The translations under genes and the position numbers were made by a program. Of a DNA stretch of 64,000 nucleotides, positions 35,687 through 45,420 are shown piece by piece. Below the pieces are notes generated by a model, which did not search any database, had not been told where the DNA came from, and saw only the letters and a list, made by a program, of their open reading frames with translations. This DNA comes from Ampullaceana balthica (lineage: Eukaryota; Mollusca; Gastropoda; Lymnaeidae): positions 111,377 to 175,376 of the forward strand of contig CALYLW010001196.1 of NCBI GenBank assembly GCA_944989445.1. Reading direction: 5' to 3'. Every line of letters starts with the position of its first letter. The first letter of the stretch is position 1.

Positions 35687-38600
35687 CTAGTCATCCGAGG
35701 GTTTTCTGTGCGTGCGCAGATGGCTGATTAGGCCGATCCTTGCACGAAAGGTTCGGGAACAGAAGGGACAGGGGGCGAGTGCGACATCTCCTGGAGGGTT
35801 GACAGCATGGGCCTTTCGGGCTTGCCTCTTCTTTTCTGCGGCGGTAATCCGGTTTGCCTCACATGACCTGGCACCTTCGTGGATGGAAGAGCGCCAGGTG
35901 GATCGGTCCATTGCAGCTCGTTCCCACGTGTCTGGATTTATGGCAAACGCTTTCATTGAGGCTTTCAGTGTGTCTTTGAAGCGTTTCTTTTGCCCACCGT
36001 GGGACCGCTGGCCATACTGGAGCTCACCATAGAAGATTCTCTTTGGCAGTCTCTCGTCTGGCATTCGGACAACGTGCCCTGCCCAGCGAAGCTGGGACTG
36101 CATCAGGAGGGTGAAGATGCTGGGGAGACCTGCCTTGGTCAGTACCACTGTGTCTGGAATTTTGTTCTGCCACTTTATGCCGAGAATCTTCCTGAGGCTT
36201 GTTATATGAAAGTGGTTCAGCTTTCTTGCATGGCGCTGATAAACAGTCCAAGTTTCACAAGCATAAAGCAGTGTGGGGAGCACCACTGCCCTGTACACTT
36301 TCAGCTTGGTCTGGATGGTAATGCCTCTTCTGTTCCAGACATTAGGGTACAACCTGCCAAAAGTGGAGCTGGCTCTGGCAATTCTGACGTTCACTTCGTC
36401 ATCGATGGTGACATTTTGAGACAGTGTGCTGCCTAGGTATGTGAACCGGTGCACTGTATTGAGTCTCTGGCCGTTGACAGTGATGTTGGGCTCTACGTAG
36501 GGTCTTCCAGGCGCAGGCTGATGGAGGACCTCAGTCTTCTTGGTGTTGATTGACAGACCAAAGTTTGTGCAGGCACTGGAGAACAGGTTTACACTGCGTT
36601 GCATGTCGGCTTCTGAGACAGCGTTGAGGGCACAGTCATCAGCGAACAGCAGGTCTCTGATGATGTCTGTCATAACCTTGGTTTTTGCCTGGAGCCTCCG
36701 AAGGTTGAACAGCTTGCCATCTGTGCGGTATTTCAGGTTGACACCAACATCCTCGTCTCTGAAGGCCTCTGTCAGCATGGCGGAAAACATGAGGCTAAAC
36801 AGTGTTGGTGCCAGGACGCAGCCCTGCTTGACTCCGTTTGTGACTGGGAAAGGATCAGAAAACTCCCCGCTGTCCTGGACTCTGGCCTGCATGCCTTCAT
36901 GGAATTGTTGCACCAAGACGATGAATTTCCTTGGGCAACCGTACTTGGCCATGATCTTCCACAGACCCTCTCTGCCAACAGTGTCAAAGGCCTTGGTCAG
37001 GTCGACATAGGTGGAGAACAGATCAGAGTTCTGCTCCTGACATTTCTCCAGCAGCTGCCTGGCAGCGAACACCATGTCGATGGTTCCTCGCTCTTTTCGG
37101 AATCCACACTGACTTTCAGGCAGGAGTCCTTGGTCAAGGTGCACTGTGAGGCGGTTGAGCAGGATTCTGGCGAGGATCTTTCCTGCAATAGAAAGCAGGG
37201 ATATGCCTCTGTGGTTGTCACAAGCCTGTCTACTTCCTTTTCGCTTATATAGATGTATGATGGTGGCATCTTTGAAGTCCTGCGGGATCGTCTCTTGCTT
37301 CCATATTAAGAGAAACAGCTCATGGAGCCTTTCAGTCAGGGCTGTTCCCCCCTCCTTGTAGACCTCAGCTGGTATGGCGTCAGAGCCAGGTGCTTTGCCA
37401 CTGGAGATAAGATAGATTGCTTTCTGGGTCTCGAGCAAGGTTGGTGGGTCATCCAGTGCTTTGTTTGTGGGCACTTGGGGTAGACGATTGATGGCTTCGT
37501 CGTTGATTGTCGAAGGGCGATTTAGGACGTCATCGAAATGTTCGACCCATCTCTCCAAGATCTTCTCTTTGTCTGTGATTAGAGTGTTACCGTCTGCGCT
37601 GAGGAGGGGGCTTGATCCTGAGGGCGTGGGGCCATATACTTCTTTCAAGGCGTCGTAGAAGTTTTTATAGTCACGCCTGTCTGCATAGCCTTGGATCTCG
37701 TCAGCTTTGTTGCCGAGCCAATCGTCCTGCATCTGACGGAGCTTCTGCTGAACAGTCTTGCGTATGTTGTTGAGTGCATCTCTCCTTGCCGTGGACTTGG
37801 GGTTATTGATGTATGCTTGGTGAAGGTGGTGTTTCTCATCCAATAACTGCTTGATGTCTTCGGAGTTCTCATCGAACCAGTCCTTATGTTTCCTGGTCTG
37901 GGGCCCCAGGGTCTCTGTAGCTGTGGAGTAAATCAGCTCTCTGAGTGATGCCCAGTCTGCCTCCACGCTCTGGTTTCCCGGAGAGGTGGATTTCAAGCAC
38001 TTTTCCAGAGCATCTACAAAGGACTGTTTGCAGCTGTCGGTATTCAGTTTGGCAACATTAAGCCGTTTCGGGGCCTTCTTCCCTTGCGGGCGTCGTTTAG
38101 GCTGAATGCGGATGTTGAGCTTGGTGATGATGAGGCGGTGGTCTGTCCAGCATTCAGCGCCGCACATGGATTTGGTAACTCGTACATCCTGCCTGTCCCT
38201 CTTCCTCACGATGACGTAGTCAATAAGATGCCAGTGCTTCGATCGGGGGTGCATCCATGACGTCCGGTTACGAGTGGGGAGGCGGAAGATCGTGTTGGTG
38301 ATCAGCAGTTCAAGTTCAGCGCAGGTCTGGAGTAAAAGAAGACCGTTGCTGTTGCATTGACCCACTCCATGGTGTCCAAGGACTCCTTCCCAGGCAACGT
38401 TGTCCTTGCCAACTCTTGCGTTGAAGTCACCTAGCAAGATGAGTTTGTCCGCCTTTGGAACGTCGGCAATGACAGTGTGAAGTTCTTCGTAAAACTTTGC
38501 CTTTACGTCATCTGGATTAGTCATGGTTGGAGCGTAGGCACTGATGATGGTGAGGTGCTTCTTTCCAGCCAGTGGGAGTTTCATGGTCATGAGCCTGTCG

Positions 38601-39025
38601 TTCACTCCCTTGGGAAGTCCAGCCAGCTTTCCGACAAGAGTTGTCTTAACTGCAAACCCAACGCCTGCCTCACGTCGCTCCTCGCTGGGTCTGCCACTCC
38701 AGTAAAATGTGTAACCAGATCCTCTTTCACAGAGCTCTCCTTCTCCCGCGAGCCTGGTCTCGCTCAGGGCTGCGACGTCGATGCCATATCTAGCGAGTTC
38801 TTTACCAATCAGGGCTGTTCTCCTCTGAGGTCTGTCTGCATCGTCTCTGTCCAGGAGTGTGCGCACATTCCATGCGCCCAATATGAGAGGAAATATCCTC
38901 GTTTTCTTCTTTTTGTTTCGACCGCTGGTATGGGATGGATGACAAAAGTGACTTGCGCGGTGACTTGGATTTAAGTGAGAAGGAGTTGCGCAGTTCGTCG
39001 ATCTCACTCTCTCGCCCGAGGCCAT
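35687..39025 (-). CDS. RTE-like LINE polyprotein: endonuclease, reverse transcriptase, C2H2 zinc finger
   Basis: 1,112 residues with no stop or frameshift. Order: a basic N-terminus (RNKKKKTRIF); an APE-type endonuclease from about residue 47 (LGAWNVRTLLD, SETRL at 88-92, ISAYAPT, LLGDFNARVG, then TDHRLI); a linker with KEKILERWVEHFDDVLNRP; the reverse transcriptase (SSGKAPGSDAIPAE, NHRGISLLSIAGKI, YVDLTKAFDTV, VKQGCVLAPTLF, catalytic LLFADDCAL with FADD at 794-797); a thumb and C-terminal domain (LRWAGHVVRMPDERLPKR); and a classical zinc finger with C1086, C1089, H1102 and H1106. The endonuclease nicks DNA and the RT primes cDNA from the nick. The start is the first Met in frame. RTE affiliation is by motif similarity; related clades with the same C-terminal finger cannot be excluded. 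Overlapping plus-strand ORFs are shadows. Confidence 0.93.
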   Translation of the reverse strand: MASGERVRSTNCATPSHLNPSHRASHFCHPSHTSGRNKKKKTRIFPLILGAWNVRTLLDRDDADRPQRRTALIGKELARYGIDVAALSETRLAGEGELCERGSGYTFYWSGRPSEERREAGVGFAVKTTLVGKLAGLPKGVNDRLMTMKLPLAGKKHLTIISAYAPTMTNPDDVKAKFYEELHTVIADVPKADKLILLGDFNARVGKDNVAWEGVLGHHGVGQCNSNGLLLLQTCAELELLITNTIFRLPTRNRTSWMHPRSKHWHLIDYVIVRKRDRQDVRVTKSMCGAECWTDHRLIITKLNIRIQPKRRPQGKKAPKRLNVAKLNTDSCKQSFVDALEKCLKSTSPGNQSVEADWASLRELIYSTATETLGPQTRKHKDWFDENSEDIKQLLDEKHHLHQAYINNPKSTARRDALNNIRKTVQQKLRQMQDDWLGNKADEIQGYADRRDYKNFYDALKEVYGPTPSGSSPLLSADGNTLITDKEKILERWVEHFDDVLNRPSTINDEAINRLPQVPTNKALDDPPTLLETQKAIYLISSGKAPGSDAIPAEVYKEGGTALTERLHELFLLIWKQETIPQDFKDATIIHLYKRKGSRQACDNHRGISLLSIAGKILARILLNRLTVHLDQGLLPESQCGFRKERGTIDMVFAARQLLEKCQEQNSDLFSTYVDLTKAFDTVGREGLWKIMAKYGCPRKFIVLVQQFHEGMQARVQDSGEFSDPFPVTNGVKQGCVLAPTLFSLMFSAMLTEAFRDEDVGVNLKYRTDGKLFNLRRLQAKTKVMTDIIRDLLFADDCALNAVSEADMQRSVNLFSSACTNFGLSINTKKTEVLHQPAPGRPYVEPNITVNGQRLNTVHRFTYLGSTLSQNVTIDDEVNVRIARASSTFGRLYPNVWNRRGITIQTKLKVYRAVVLPTLLYACETWTVYQRHARKLNHFHITSLRKILGIKWQNKIPDTVVLTKAGLPSIFTLLMQSQLRWAGHVVRMPDERLPKRIFYGELQYGQRSHGGQKKRFKDTLKASMKAFAINPDTWERAAMDRSTWRSSIHEGARSCEANRITAAEKKRQARKAHAVNPPGDVALAPCPFCSRTFRARIGLISHLRTHRKPSDD

Positions 39026-39560
39026 CTTATCCAGCGGCAGGACTAAGTCGAGACGGCTGGTGATGGAGACGGGTGCAGTGGATGGCCATGACGTCCTGTG
39101 TGTCTTGTCATGCCCTTAGCGTTCCACAACGCTTTGCTGAGATTCGCCTTTTTGACCGTTGACCAACTAGTAGTTCCTCCGCTCTGTCCACCGAATCCAG
39201 TCTTCACGTGCATAGATAGACATATCTAGATCACCGAGGGTTTGAGACCCGTCGGCTACCCTCACCAGGTTTAGCCAGCCATTCAAAGCCGTTGCCCGGG
39301 GTGTGGCCACTGCGCACGTTGCAGTTTCTATGAGCCACTGGTGATAGCTGTGAGACAACTTCCGGATTAATATTAATAGTATTAACAGCCACAAAATGAC
39401 AATTCCAAGTAAAATACAACCAGAAGAGCATAGAGGGAATTCAATTTGAAGATCAGTTCCTTCATATCTTTAATTTTCCTCAATTTACATTTGTATGTTG
39501 TATATTTCTCCAGCGCTTGATTATTTTTGTCTTTTAATGACAGCAGAGAAATTTAGGTTC

Positions 39561-39572
39561 CGCCATTTTGAA
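39561..39572 (-). promoter_or_regulatory. YY1-like site at the LINE 5' end
   Basis: Minus-strand CAAAATGGCGG lies about 12-22 bases inside the apparent 5' end of the RTE-like LINE. YY1 sites of form CAARATGGCGGC position transcription starts, and a YY1 site sits near +13 in human L1. The role here is inferred from sequence and position only. Confidence 0.45.
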
Positions 39573-39583
39573 CAACCGGAAAT

Positions 39584-39822
39584 ACACCTAACAACTATAT
39601 AACAACTAAATGACAACTACATAACAACTACATAACAACTACATGACAATTACATAACAACTACATGACAACTACATAACAACTACATAACAACTAAAAA
39701 ACAACTACATAACTACATAACAACTACATGACAAGTACATAACAACTACATAACAACTACATAACAACTACATGACAACTACATAACTACTACATAACAA
39801 CTACATAACAACTAAATGATTA
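39584..39822. repeat. 11-bp minisatellite, long arm beside the LINE 5' end
   Basis: About 21 units of ACATAACAACT with ACATGACAACT and AAATGACAACT variants. It continues the short arm at 35628-35653. Confidence 0.92.
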
Positions 39823-39829
39823 CTACTTG

Positions 39830-39995
39830 AATCAAAATTTGGAATAGTTTGCCTGAGGAAACCAGGAAAACCAAATTTCAACATTTAAAACTCAAAAAAA
39901 AATGCAAGACCAGACATAAACCAATGATAAGCGTAGGACGTAATAATCTTCTGTATAGAAGGAGCGTCTATAAATGATAATATAAGATAAGGGTA
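39830..39995 (+). pseudogene. Decayed LINE 3' end, family F copy 2
   Basis: Shares with copies 1 and 3 AAACCAGGAAAACC, AAATGCAAGACCAGACATAA and GATAAGCGTAGGACG, then TAATAATCTTCTGTATAGAA, GGAGCGTC and a GATAATATAAGATAAG tail. Only the last ~165 bases remain. It lies between the minisatellite and the right inverted repeat. Confidence 0.8.
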
Positions 39996-40011
39996 AGGAA
40001 TCCAAAGTGTT

Positions 40012-40540
40012 CGCATGCCTTTGAAAAGCAACAAATATAACCACTCTTAAAGTATTGTTTTAAAATAATCGTGTAGTGCTTGATTAAGTTAATGTTAATT
40101 TAAAAAATAGAAAAATGCTGATTCCATATACATGTATATTTGCATAGACTGTAACTCTTGATCTTGAATCGTCGAAATTATATAAGATTTCATATTTAAA
40201 AAACGAGAAAGCGACATCATCATTTTCAAATAAAATGTAATCATCGTAAAATATTTTATAATTATTATTTTATTTTAATTAATTTTATTTTAATTAAAAC
40301 AATTTTGCTACTTAAGAAAAGAGTTTAATTTCTCTGACAGAGCTAAAACATGAAGAGAAAGTCTAAAAAGTCATTCATCAATTTTTTTACTATATATCCC
40401 CATGTTGTCAAAGGGGTATATTCTGGCCTGAGGGGTATATTCTGGCCTAGGCCAGTTTAACCCCGGGGGTATATTCTGGCCTAGGCCACATTATACCCGG
40501 GTATATTCTGGTCAGGGGTTTAATCTGGCCTGTTACACTG
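40012..40540 (-). repeat. Right long inverted repeat
   Basis: Reverse complement matches 34503-34990. It carries TATACCCGGGTATA at 40492-40505 and CTGGCCTAGGCCAG at 40442-40455, plus an extra imperfect copy at 40476-40489, making it slightly longer than the left copy. Confidence 0.88.
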
Positions 40541-40544
40541 GGAC

Positions 40545-41800
40545 ACCTTCAACACATCCCTTTAACTTAACTCGTTGGAGCCACATCTAGAAAGATGTTT
40601 CATGTCACGTGATCACAGTCGATGACTTCTGACCCTTTTAGCTATGAGCGTTACCCTATTACCCCCTTATGATTCTTGAATAAACCAGCCACTAATTGAA
40701 TGGGGAAACGGTCTAAGAAATAATGAGTGTGAAAATCAAGCCTCACACTATTTCGATTTTCCCCCTCACCGTACGAGGGTGTAGAAAGGTTGAAATCTCA
40801 TATTCTGTGGGAAGAAGTGAGGAATCACAGTTAATGGAGGACAATAATGCCTGGCATCTTGACCACTGCTTGCAGCAATAAAAAACGTGCTTTTTCAACT
40901 TTAAAAAAAACGCTTTACATATAATGTGTTACCAGTTTTTTATAACTAGAACTCTTCATCATGTGTAGGCAGGTGTACAAAGTTTATTGACTTTTGGGGT
41001 GCTTTTGGCGATAAAATGTGTGACTTGTCTGAGGTTTACATAAGTGAAAGTAAACATATTGGAACCCAATGTCCAACTATTGTTGTATACTACTGAATGT
41101 GACCACGAATAATTGTTGTGAAAGATGTAAGATGTAAGCTGACCCATCCTACATGCCTTTCATTTCATTTTAGTTGTTCAATTACAGAAAATGAATCTTT
41201 GAATCTTTCCGTCACCGAAGAGTGGGAAAAAAAGAGAGGTGGGGGGCGAGTTAAAATCCGTTAAAATTCTCGCTGAATATACGGCGTGCGTCGATGACGT
41301 CATACATTTATTTCCGTCGCTTAGCTCGTATTTCTGTTAAATTGTTCGTATGAGACGATTCTGGTAAAGTCATGTTAAATGCAATACTTATCTTCAGTTA
41401 AGCGGAAACATTGTTCATTTACCTCCCCTTGATGATACTACAAACTTTTTTTATAGCATAGTGTCACTTCAGCTGACCTTTTAGCGACCTTTGCGGATAT
41501 CTCGTGCACAAAAAGTGATGACGACATTCAATTTTACTTGTGTGGGTTCCTTGTTCCTGATAAGAGGAAGAATCAATAACAAGACATGTAATGAGAAAAT
41601 GTCTGAAGTCGAGTTGACACAAACATCAAAAATGAGGATCCAGTAGAGTGACACAGAACATTTCTACGTGCCAGCGAGATGGCGGACATCCCATCACAGA
41701 AATGAGGCCAATTCGTAGTGACGTCAGAAGTCACAAAGTCTACGAGGCACGCATGCTACACATTTAGGACGACTTTTCGGCAACTTTAAGAATTATGTTT
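40545..41800. other. Unique sequence, no gene seen
   Basis: No ORF above 65 codons. At 41665-41735 a GAGATGGCGGACA (YY1-like) lies about 30 bases from AGTGACGTCA (CRE-like), a weak promoter hint with no transcript evidence. Confidence 0.35.
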
Positions 41801-41802
41801 AA

Positions 41803-42189
41803 GGGTTGCCCATAATTGAAGTCACGTGATTTTTGCCAACTTTTCACCCCCCCCCCTTTTTCCCCCTTGTCACACGTCGTCACAGAGTGTTATTTCAAAT
41901 TGAGTATGTTTCAAATCACTTTTTTTTGGTCATTAAGTATGTATTTAATGTAAGTTTAAGGCTGCACTCTAATATTGGGACACGCATGAAGCCATGTAAA
42001 CTGACATAAGACAAATTGTAAGCAATCAAATATTTAAGTGGAACGCTTTTTGTAAAGGTGCGCGTTTTTTTTTGGGGGCTGTGACGTCACAGTTCTTAAA
42101 CACTCCCCTTCCCCTCGTCATACTTCGTTACTAATGTATGAAACCCCCCCCCCACCCCTAGCTGCGTGACGACATTCATGGACGGCCCC
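41803..42189. mobile_element. Miniature element family E copy 3 (diverged)
   Basis: Left end GGGTTGCCCATAATTGAAGT then CACGTG; right end on the minus strand GGGGCCGTCCATGAATGTCG then TCAC. C-rich tracts and GTGACGTCACAG lie inside, as in copies 1 and 2. It is longer (387 bases) and more diverged. Confidence 0.75.
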
Positions 42190-42639
42190 TAAAAATGAAA
42201 AGGATTTTAATGAAATATATTTTAAATTATAAAACTGCATTTCGAGAGAATCCTGTAAAAAAGACCCAGCAGCGCTCTCAAATGGGAAACTATTTAGCAC
42301 ATACAATAAACTAAATGGGGACACTATTATACCTAGGGTACCAATTTTCCCTCGAAATTTTGATGTAAATTTCTCCATTTTTGTTTAGTGCTATGAGAAA
42401 ATAGAGATCTTAATAAGGTGCGTAAAAATAACAAAGAGAAAAATTCGATCTGAGTGTCGGAACTAAGTCATGACTATACTTTATGATCTCAAGTAAATCA
42501 AAACCATCGCCGTGTCGTCTTTTTTGGAGGTACGTGTTACTTTCAAAGACTACAATGATCTCACATGCTCTGTATACCAGCTAAGGACGGTTAGGAAACT
42601 AATTGAAATAAACCGATTTTATGAGGATGACTTGTAAAT

Positions 42640-42820
42640 CAATTTGAAACATTACAACATGACATTTGCTGTTTCAAAAATTACAACATGACATTTTCCG
42701 TTTGAAACATTACAACATGACATTTGCCGTTTGAAACATTACAACATGGTATTTGCCGATTGAAACATTACAACATTCCATTTGCCGTTTGAAACATTAC
42801 AACATGACATTTGCCGAGTA
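42640..42820. repeat. 29-bp tandem repeat, six units
   Basis: The unit is GAAACATTACAACATGACAT then TTGCCGTTT. One unit carries ATGGTATTTGCCGATT and another ATTCCATTTG. Confidence 0.93.
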
Positions 42821-43166
42821 ATTCTGGTTTTTAGCCTCTATAGGTTGACCATTCAATTAGTGAACAAAATTTAGGAAAAACAATCAACCATCAGTTTCGT
42901 TTTCCCACCAAGACATTTTTAAACAGTGAAAAAGTGTATAAATTTCTCAACTTAAAAATTAAAATAGCCAAATAAAGACAGCATCAGCTTCAGCAAATAT
43001 GAAATGAACACATTTTCTTATATTGGTAAAAAGAAAGAGAAATGTTTTTAGTATTACCATTAAAAGTTGTTTTTTTGTCCCGTAATTCTCAGCTTTTATC
43101 CGACGAGTGCTTGAACTTTAACGAGTCAAAATATAATGATGGCTTTCCTCTAGAGATCTTCTTATT

Positions 43167-43388
43167 CTACATATTCTTTTGGCCTGAGACATAGCCTTTA
43201 AAGGCATTGGCTAATACCTGGGCAACCCGCTTCATCTGCTGAGCAGTGCCATATAACATTGTCTTCACGTGAGACGCTTTTGCCTTCCCAACCTCACCGG
43301 CTATGTCTAGCGCGGGACACGAAGTTAACAGGTGTAGTAATGTTTCAGAAACTAGGCTGCAATGACAGCATTTCGAGTCCCTGTTATG
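43167..43388 (-). pseudogene. LINE C-terminal remnant split by a hAT insertion
   Basis: Minus-strand frame with CCHCSLVSETLLHLLTSCPA, a C-x2-C-x8-H-x4-C zinc knuckle, followed by VKTMLYGTAQQMKRVAQVLA and a stop at 43167-43169. Such a motif ends many I/Jockey-type LINE proteins. Upstream coding (TEHCPTKSYFNRLD) continues on the far side of the hAT element at 44218-44260 and is only joined if the hAT and one target copy are removed. Confidence 0.75.
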
Positions 43389-43396
43389 GTCTAGCC

Positions 43397-44217
43397 CAGG
43401 GGTCGGGAAACCATGGCTCGCGAGCCAGATGTGGCTCTATTGATTGCTGCATCTGGATCTCAGACCAATGTTCGTTTATTTAAAATAAGAAAAACCCGTA
43501 AAAAACCAAGTTTTTGACTATAAATCCTTTACGTATGAGACGTAACTAAAAGAATGTTCATTATAACACGCAGCGCAAGACCATCCAAAAATACAAAATT
43601 GCAGTTGTGTCGTAAAACGTGTTTAATATAATGCGCACCGATCAGGAATAGGTTTATAAAAAGTGTTGTCAGTAAAATACGCACCTTATTGCGCGACAGA
43701 AAGGTTGTTCAATATAATACGCACCGCGACGCTCTATCTCAAAAAATAGCATGATACATAGGAATAAATAAAATAATCAAAAAAATCAATAATTTAATTA
43801 CGGTACATGCGATCGATCTGAAATTTTGATACATTGTTTTTATCGTCGGTACGAAACTGCCTGCAAAATTTCAGCTCGCTATCTTGCGAGCAAGTGGGTT
43901 AAAAATCGATAGAAAGTTTTGGCGACAAGCAAGCAAGCAAGGTCGGCCGCAGACACCACGAGTTAATATAAAGGATTTAAAAACACGTTTAGTCAGACTC
44001 ATTTGATCTACATATGAATTGCATATAAAAATAGCATAACAATGTTATTTAAAAGAATTCAGATATAATTATTGTACTTTTAGTTTTGAAATTACAAAAA
44101 AATGCACACATTTACTTTAATTTTTAGTTTTAAACATAATGTATGGCTCTTACGGAATTACTTTTAAAAATATTTGGTGTTTATGGCTCTCTCAGACAAA
44201 AAGTTTCCCGACCCCTA
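43397..44217. mobile_element. Non-autonomous hAT element with perfect 8-bp target duplication
   Basis: Ends CAGGGGTCGGGAAACC and, on the minus strand, TAGGGGTCGGGAAACTTTTT. Flanking GTCTAGCC at 43389-43396 and 44218-44225 is an exact 8-base duplication. A GGCTCGCGAGCC palindrome lies near the left end and GTATGGCTC near the right. Of 821 bases about 490 are a nested family A element. No transposase. Confidence 0.95.
43487..43980. mobile_element. Miniature element family A copy 4, nested in a hAT element
   Basis: Begins AAAACCCGTAAAAAACCAAG then GACTATAAATCCTTTACGTA and ends ACGAGTTAATATAAAGGATTTA. It has the AATTTAATTACGGTAC and CGATCGATCTGAAATTTTGA blocks of the family. An AAGCAAGCAAGCAAGG run lies before the right end. 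Confidence 0.85.
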
Positions 44218-44620
44218 GTCTAGCCTGTTGAAATATGATTTAGTTGGGCAGTGCTCTGTTTCGCACTAAACTCAAGAGATCAAATTATTCAACTAGTAGA
44301 GTCCAGACGACGAGAGTCACTTGATTCCAGAATAAGATCATTGTAAAACTAAACCTCTAAAAAATTAATGAACTCTCCTAAAAGTGTGAAACCTAACACT
44401 CGAAGAATATCGTTTACCGTTAATTCCATGTGCTATTAATTAATGGCACATTTTATTTAACATAACCTATAAAATAACGTTCACTTTATTTTATAAAATT
44501 TTCAGTTTAAAAGTTTTAAATGAAGTCACCAAGGGGCCCACCGCTAAAACAATAATTTTCATGTGGCCTCTGCACAAAATAAACAATATCGATTGTGTTG
44601 ATTAAGATAAGATAAAACTG

Positions 44621-44735
44621 AATAGTCAAATAGTCAAATAGTCAAATAGTCAAATAGTCAAATAGTCAAATAGTCAAATAGTCAAATAGTCAAATAGTCA
44701 AATAGTCAAATAGTCAAATAGTCAAATAGTCAAAA
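44621..44735. repeat. 8-bp tandem repeat, about 14 units
   Basis: Perfect TAGTCAAA repeats. The near-perfect identity suggests recent slippage. Confidence 0.97.
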
Positions 44736-45129
44736 ATATAAAATTAGGTTTTACTTACTGTTCTCCCTGTCCCTTACTAATTGAAAATATTCTCCTTACA
44801 ATAAATAGCTTGCGACTCCAGAAAATTACTTTTTAATAATTTAAACACATTGTATCAAGGATTCCCCAGCCCTGTAGTATAACATTTGCCAAATACATCT
44901 AAACTGAACTTTGATTTATACTTTAACAATGCAAAACGAAATGTGTGGTATTGTAGCATACCAATAGAGTGAAAATTAGCATAATGTGGCCCTTTTGTTA
45001 GCTTCTTTGGTGAGAACATCAAAATCAGACTTACATCTATGACAAGATTTGACCAAGGGACACGGAAACTTACATCCGTCTGTTTCAATTTCTCGCTGTC
45101 ACCGAAAACATCACGACTGAAAACCTTTG

Positions 45130-45420
45130 TCCCGCCCCCTCTCCCATTTCATTCCGTGACAGCCCCATGACATCCGACCGACTTGCGGGTATGACATTGG
45201 GACTACGCCATCTTGACTGACGGTGGCGTCTTCCGGGAGATACCGATGACTCGTTTCCTGATCAGTTTCCGGCGCGGCCATTTTGCCTGGCTGCTACTGA
45301 GAACAGGAAGTGAAAGAAACGAAACAAGCAGAAGTATCCCATACCTCAAGGACGGGTTAAGTAATGCACTGTATCTATTCGGGTGGGCGGGCATGGGGTG
45401 TGGCTGGGGAGTTCATGGCT
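45130..45420 (-). promoter_or_regulatory. Promoter-like cluster with two YY1-like sites; possible short secreted ORF
   Basis: A GC-richer island. Minus-strand CAAGATGGCG (45206-45215) and CAAAATGGCCGC (45274-45285) fit the YY1 consensus. CACTTCCTG (ETS-like) and CCCGCCCC (45132-45139, Sp/KLF-like) are nearby. This mix is typical of TATA-less start regions. A minus-strand 63-codon ORF (45203-45394) reads a hydrophobic stretch, GILLLVSFLSLPVLSSSQA, then dibasic runs (PRRK, IRKR), so a small secreted peptide is an alternative reading. No transcript evidence. Confidence 0.35.

Larger units (their letters stand above)
35654..39583 (-). mobile_element. Full-length-looking RTE-like LINE (~3.9 kb)
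   Basis: On the minus strand, the 5' region starts near 39583 with CCGGTTGTTCAAAATGGCGG, followed by ~0.55 kb of leader, an uninterrupted 1,112-codon ORF, and a very short 3' end (about 35 bases, ending GACGGACGAACGAAC). A single ORF with endonuclease and RT and a tiny 3' untranslated region fits RTE-type elements. It sits inside an 11-bp minisatellite, with the array on both sides. The intact frame suggests a recent, possibly competent copy. Confidence 0.85.
34503..40540. mobile_element. Large inverted-repeat (foldback-like) DNA element hosting a nested LINE
   Basis: The two ends are inverted copies of about 0.5 kb. Both read inward AACAGG(A/C)CAGATTAAACCCC, TGACCAGAATATACC, CAACATG(A/G)GGATATATAG, TCTGTCAGAGAAATTAAACTC-like and AGTTACAGTCTA blocks, ending near GCTTTTCAAA(C/G)GC. 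The interior (34990-35627 and 39996-40011) has no transposase ORF. Inside lie an 11-bp minisatellite, the RTE-like LINE and a LINE 3' fragment. Without the LINE the element would be about 2.1 kb. The outer boundary and target duplication are uncertain, as the flanks GGTTACC and GGGACACC only partly agree. Non-autonomous, superfamily unassigned. Confidence 0.8.

Noticed and set aside
35712..38974. Plus-strand ORFs of 65-165 codons across the LINE
   Set aside because: Antisense shadows of the intact minus-strand LINE ORF.
34503..40540. LTR retrotransposon
   Set aside because: The ends are inverted, not direct, and there is no gag, protease or integrase; the only RT belongs to the nested LINE.
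45203..45394. Firm call of a neuropeptide precursor
   Set aside because: Leader-like and dibasic stretches exist, but the ORF is short, ends in a YY1-like motif and lacks repeated peptide units; reported only as an alternative.
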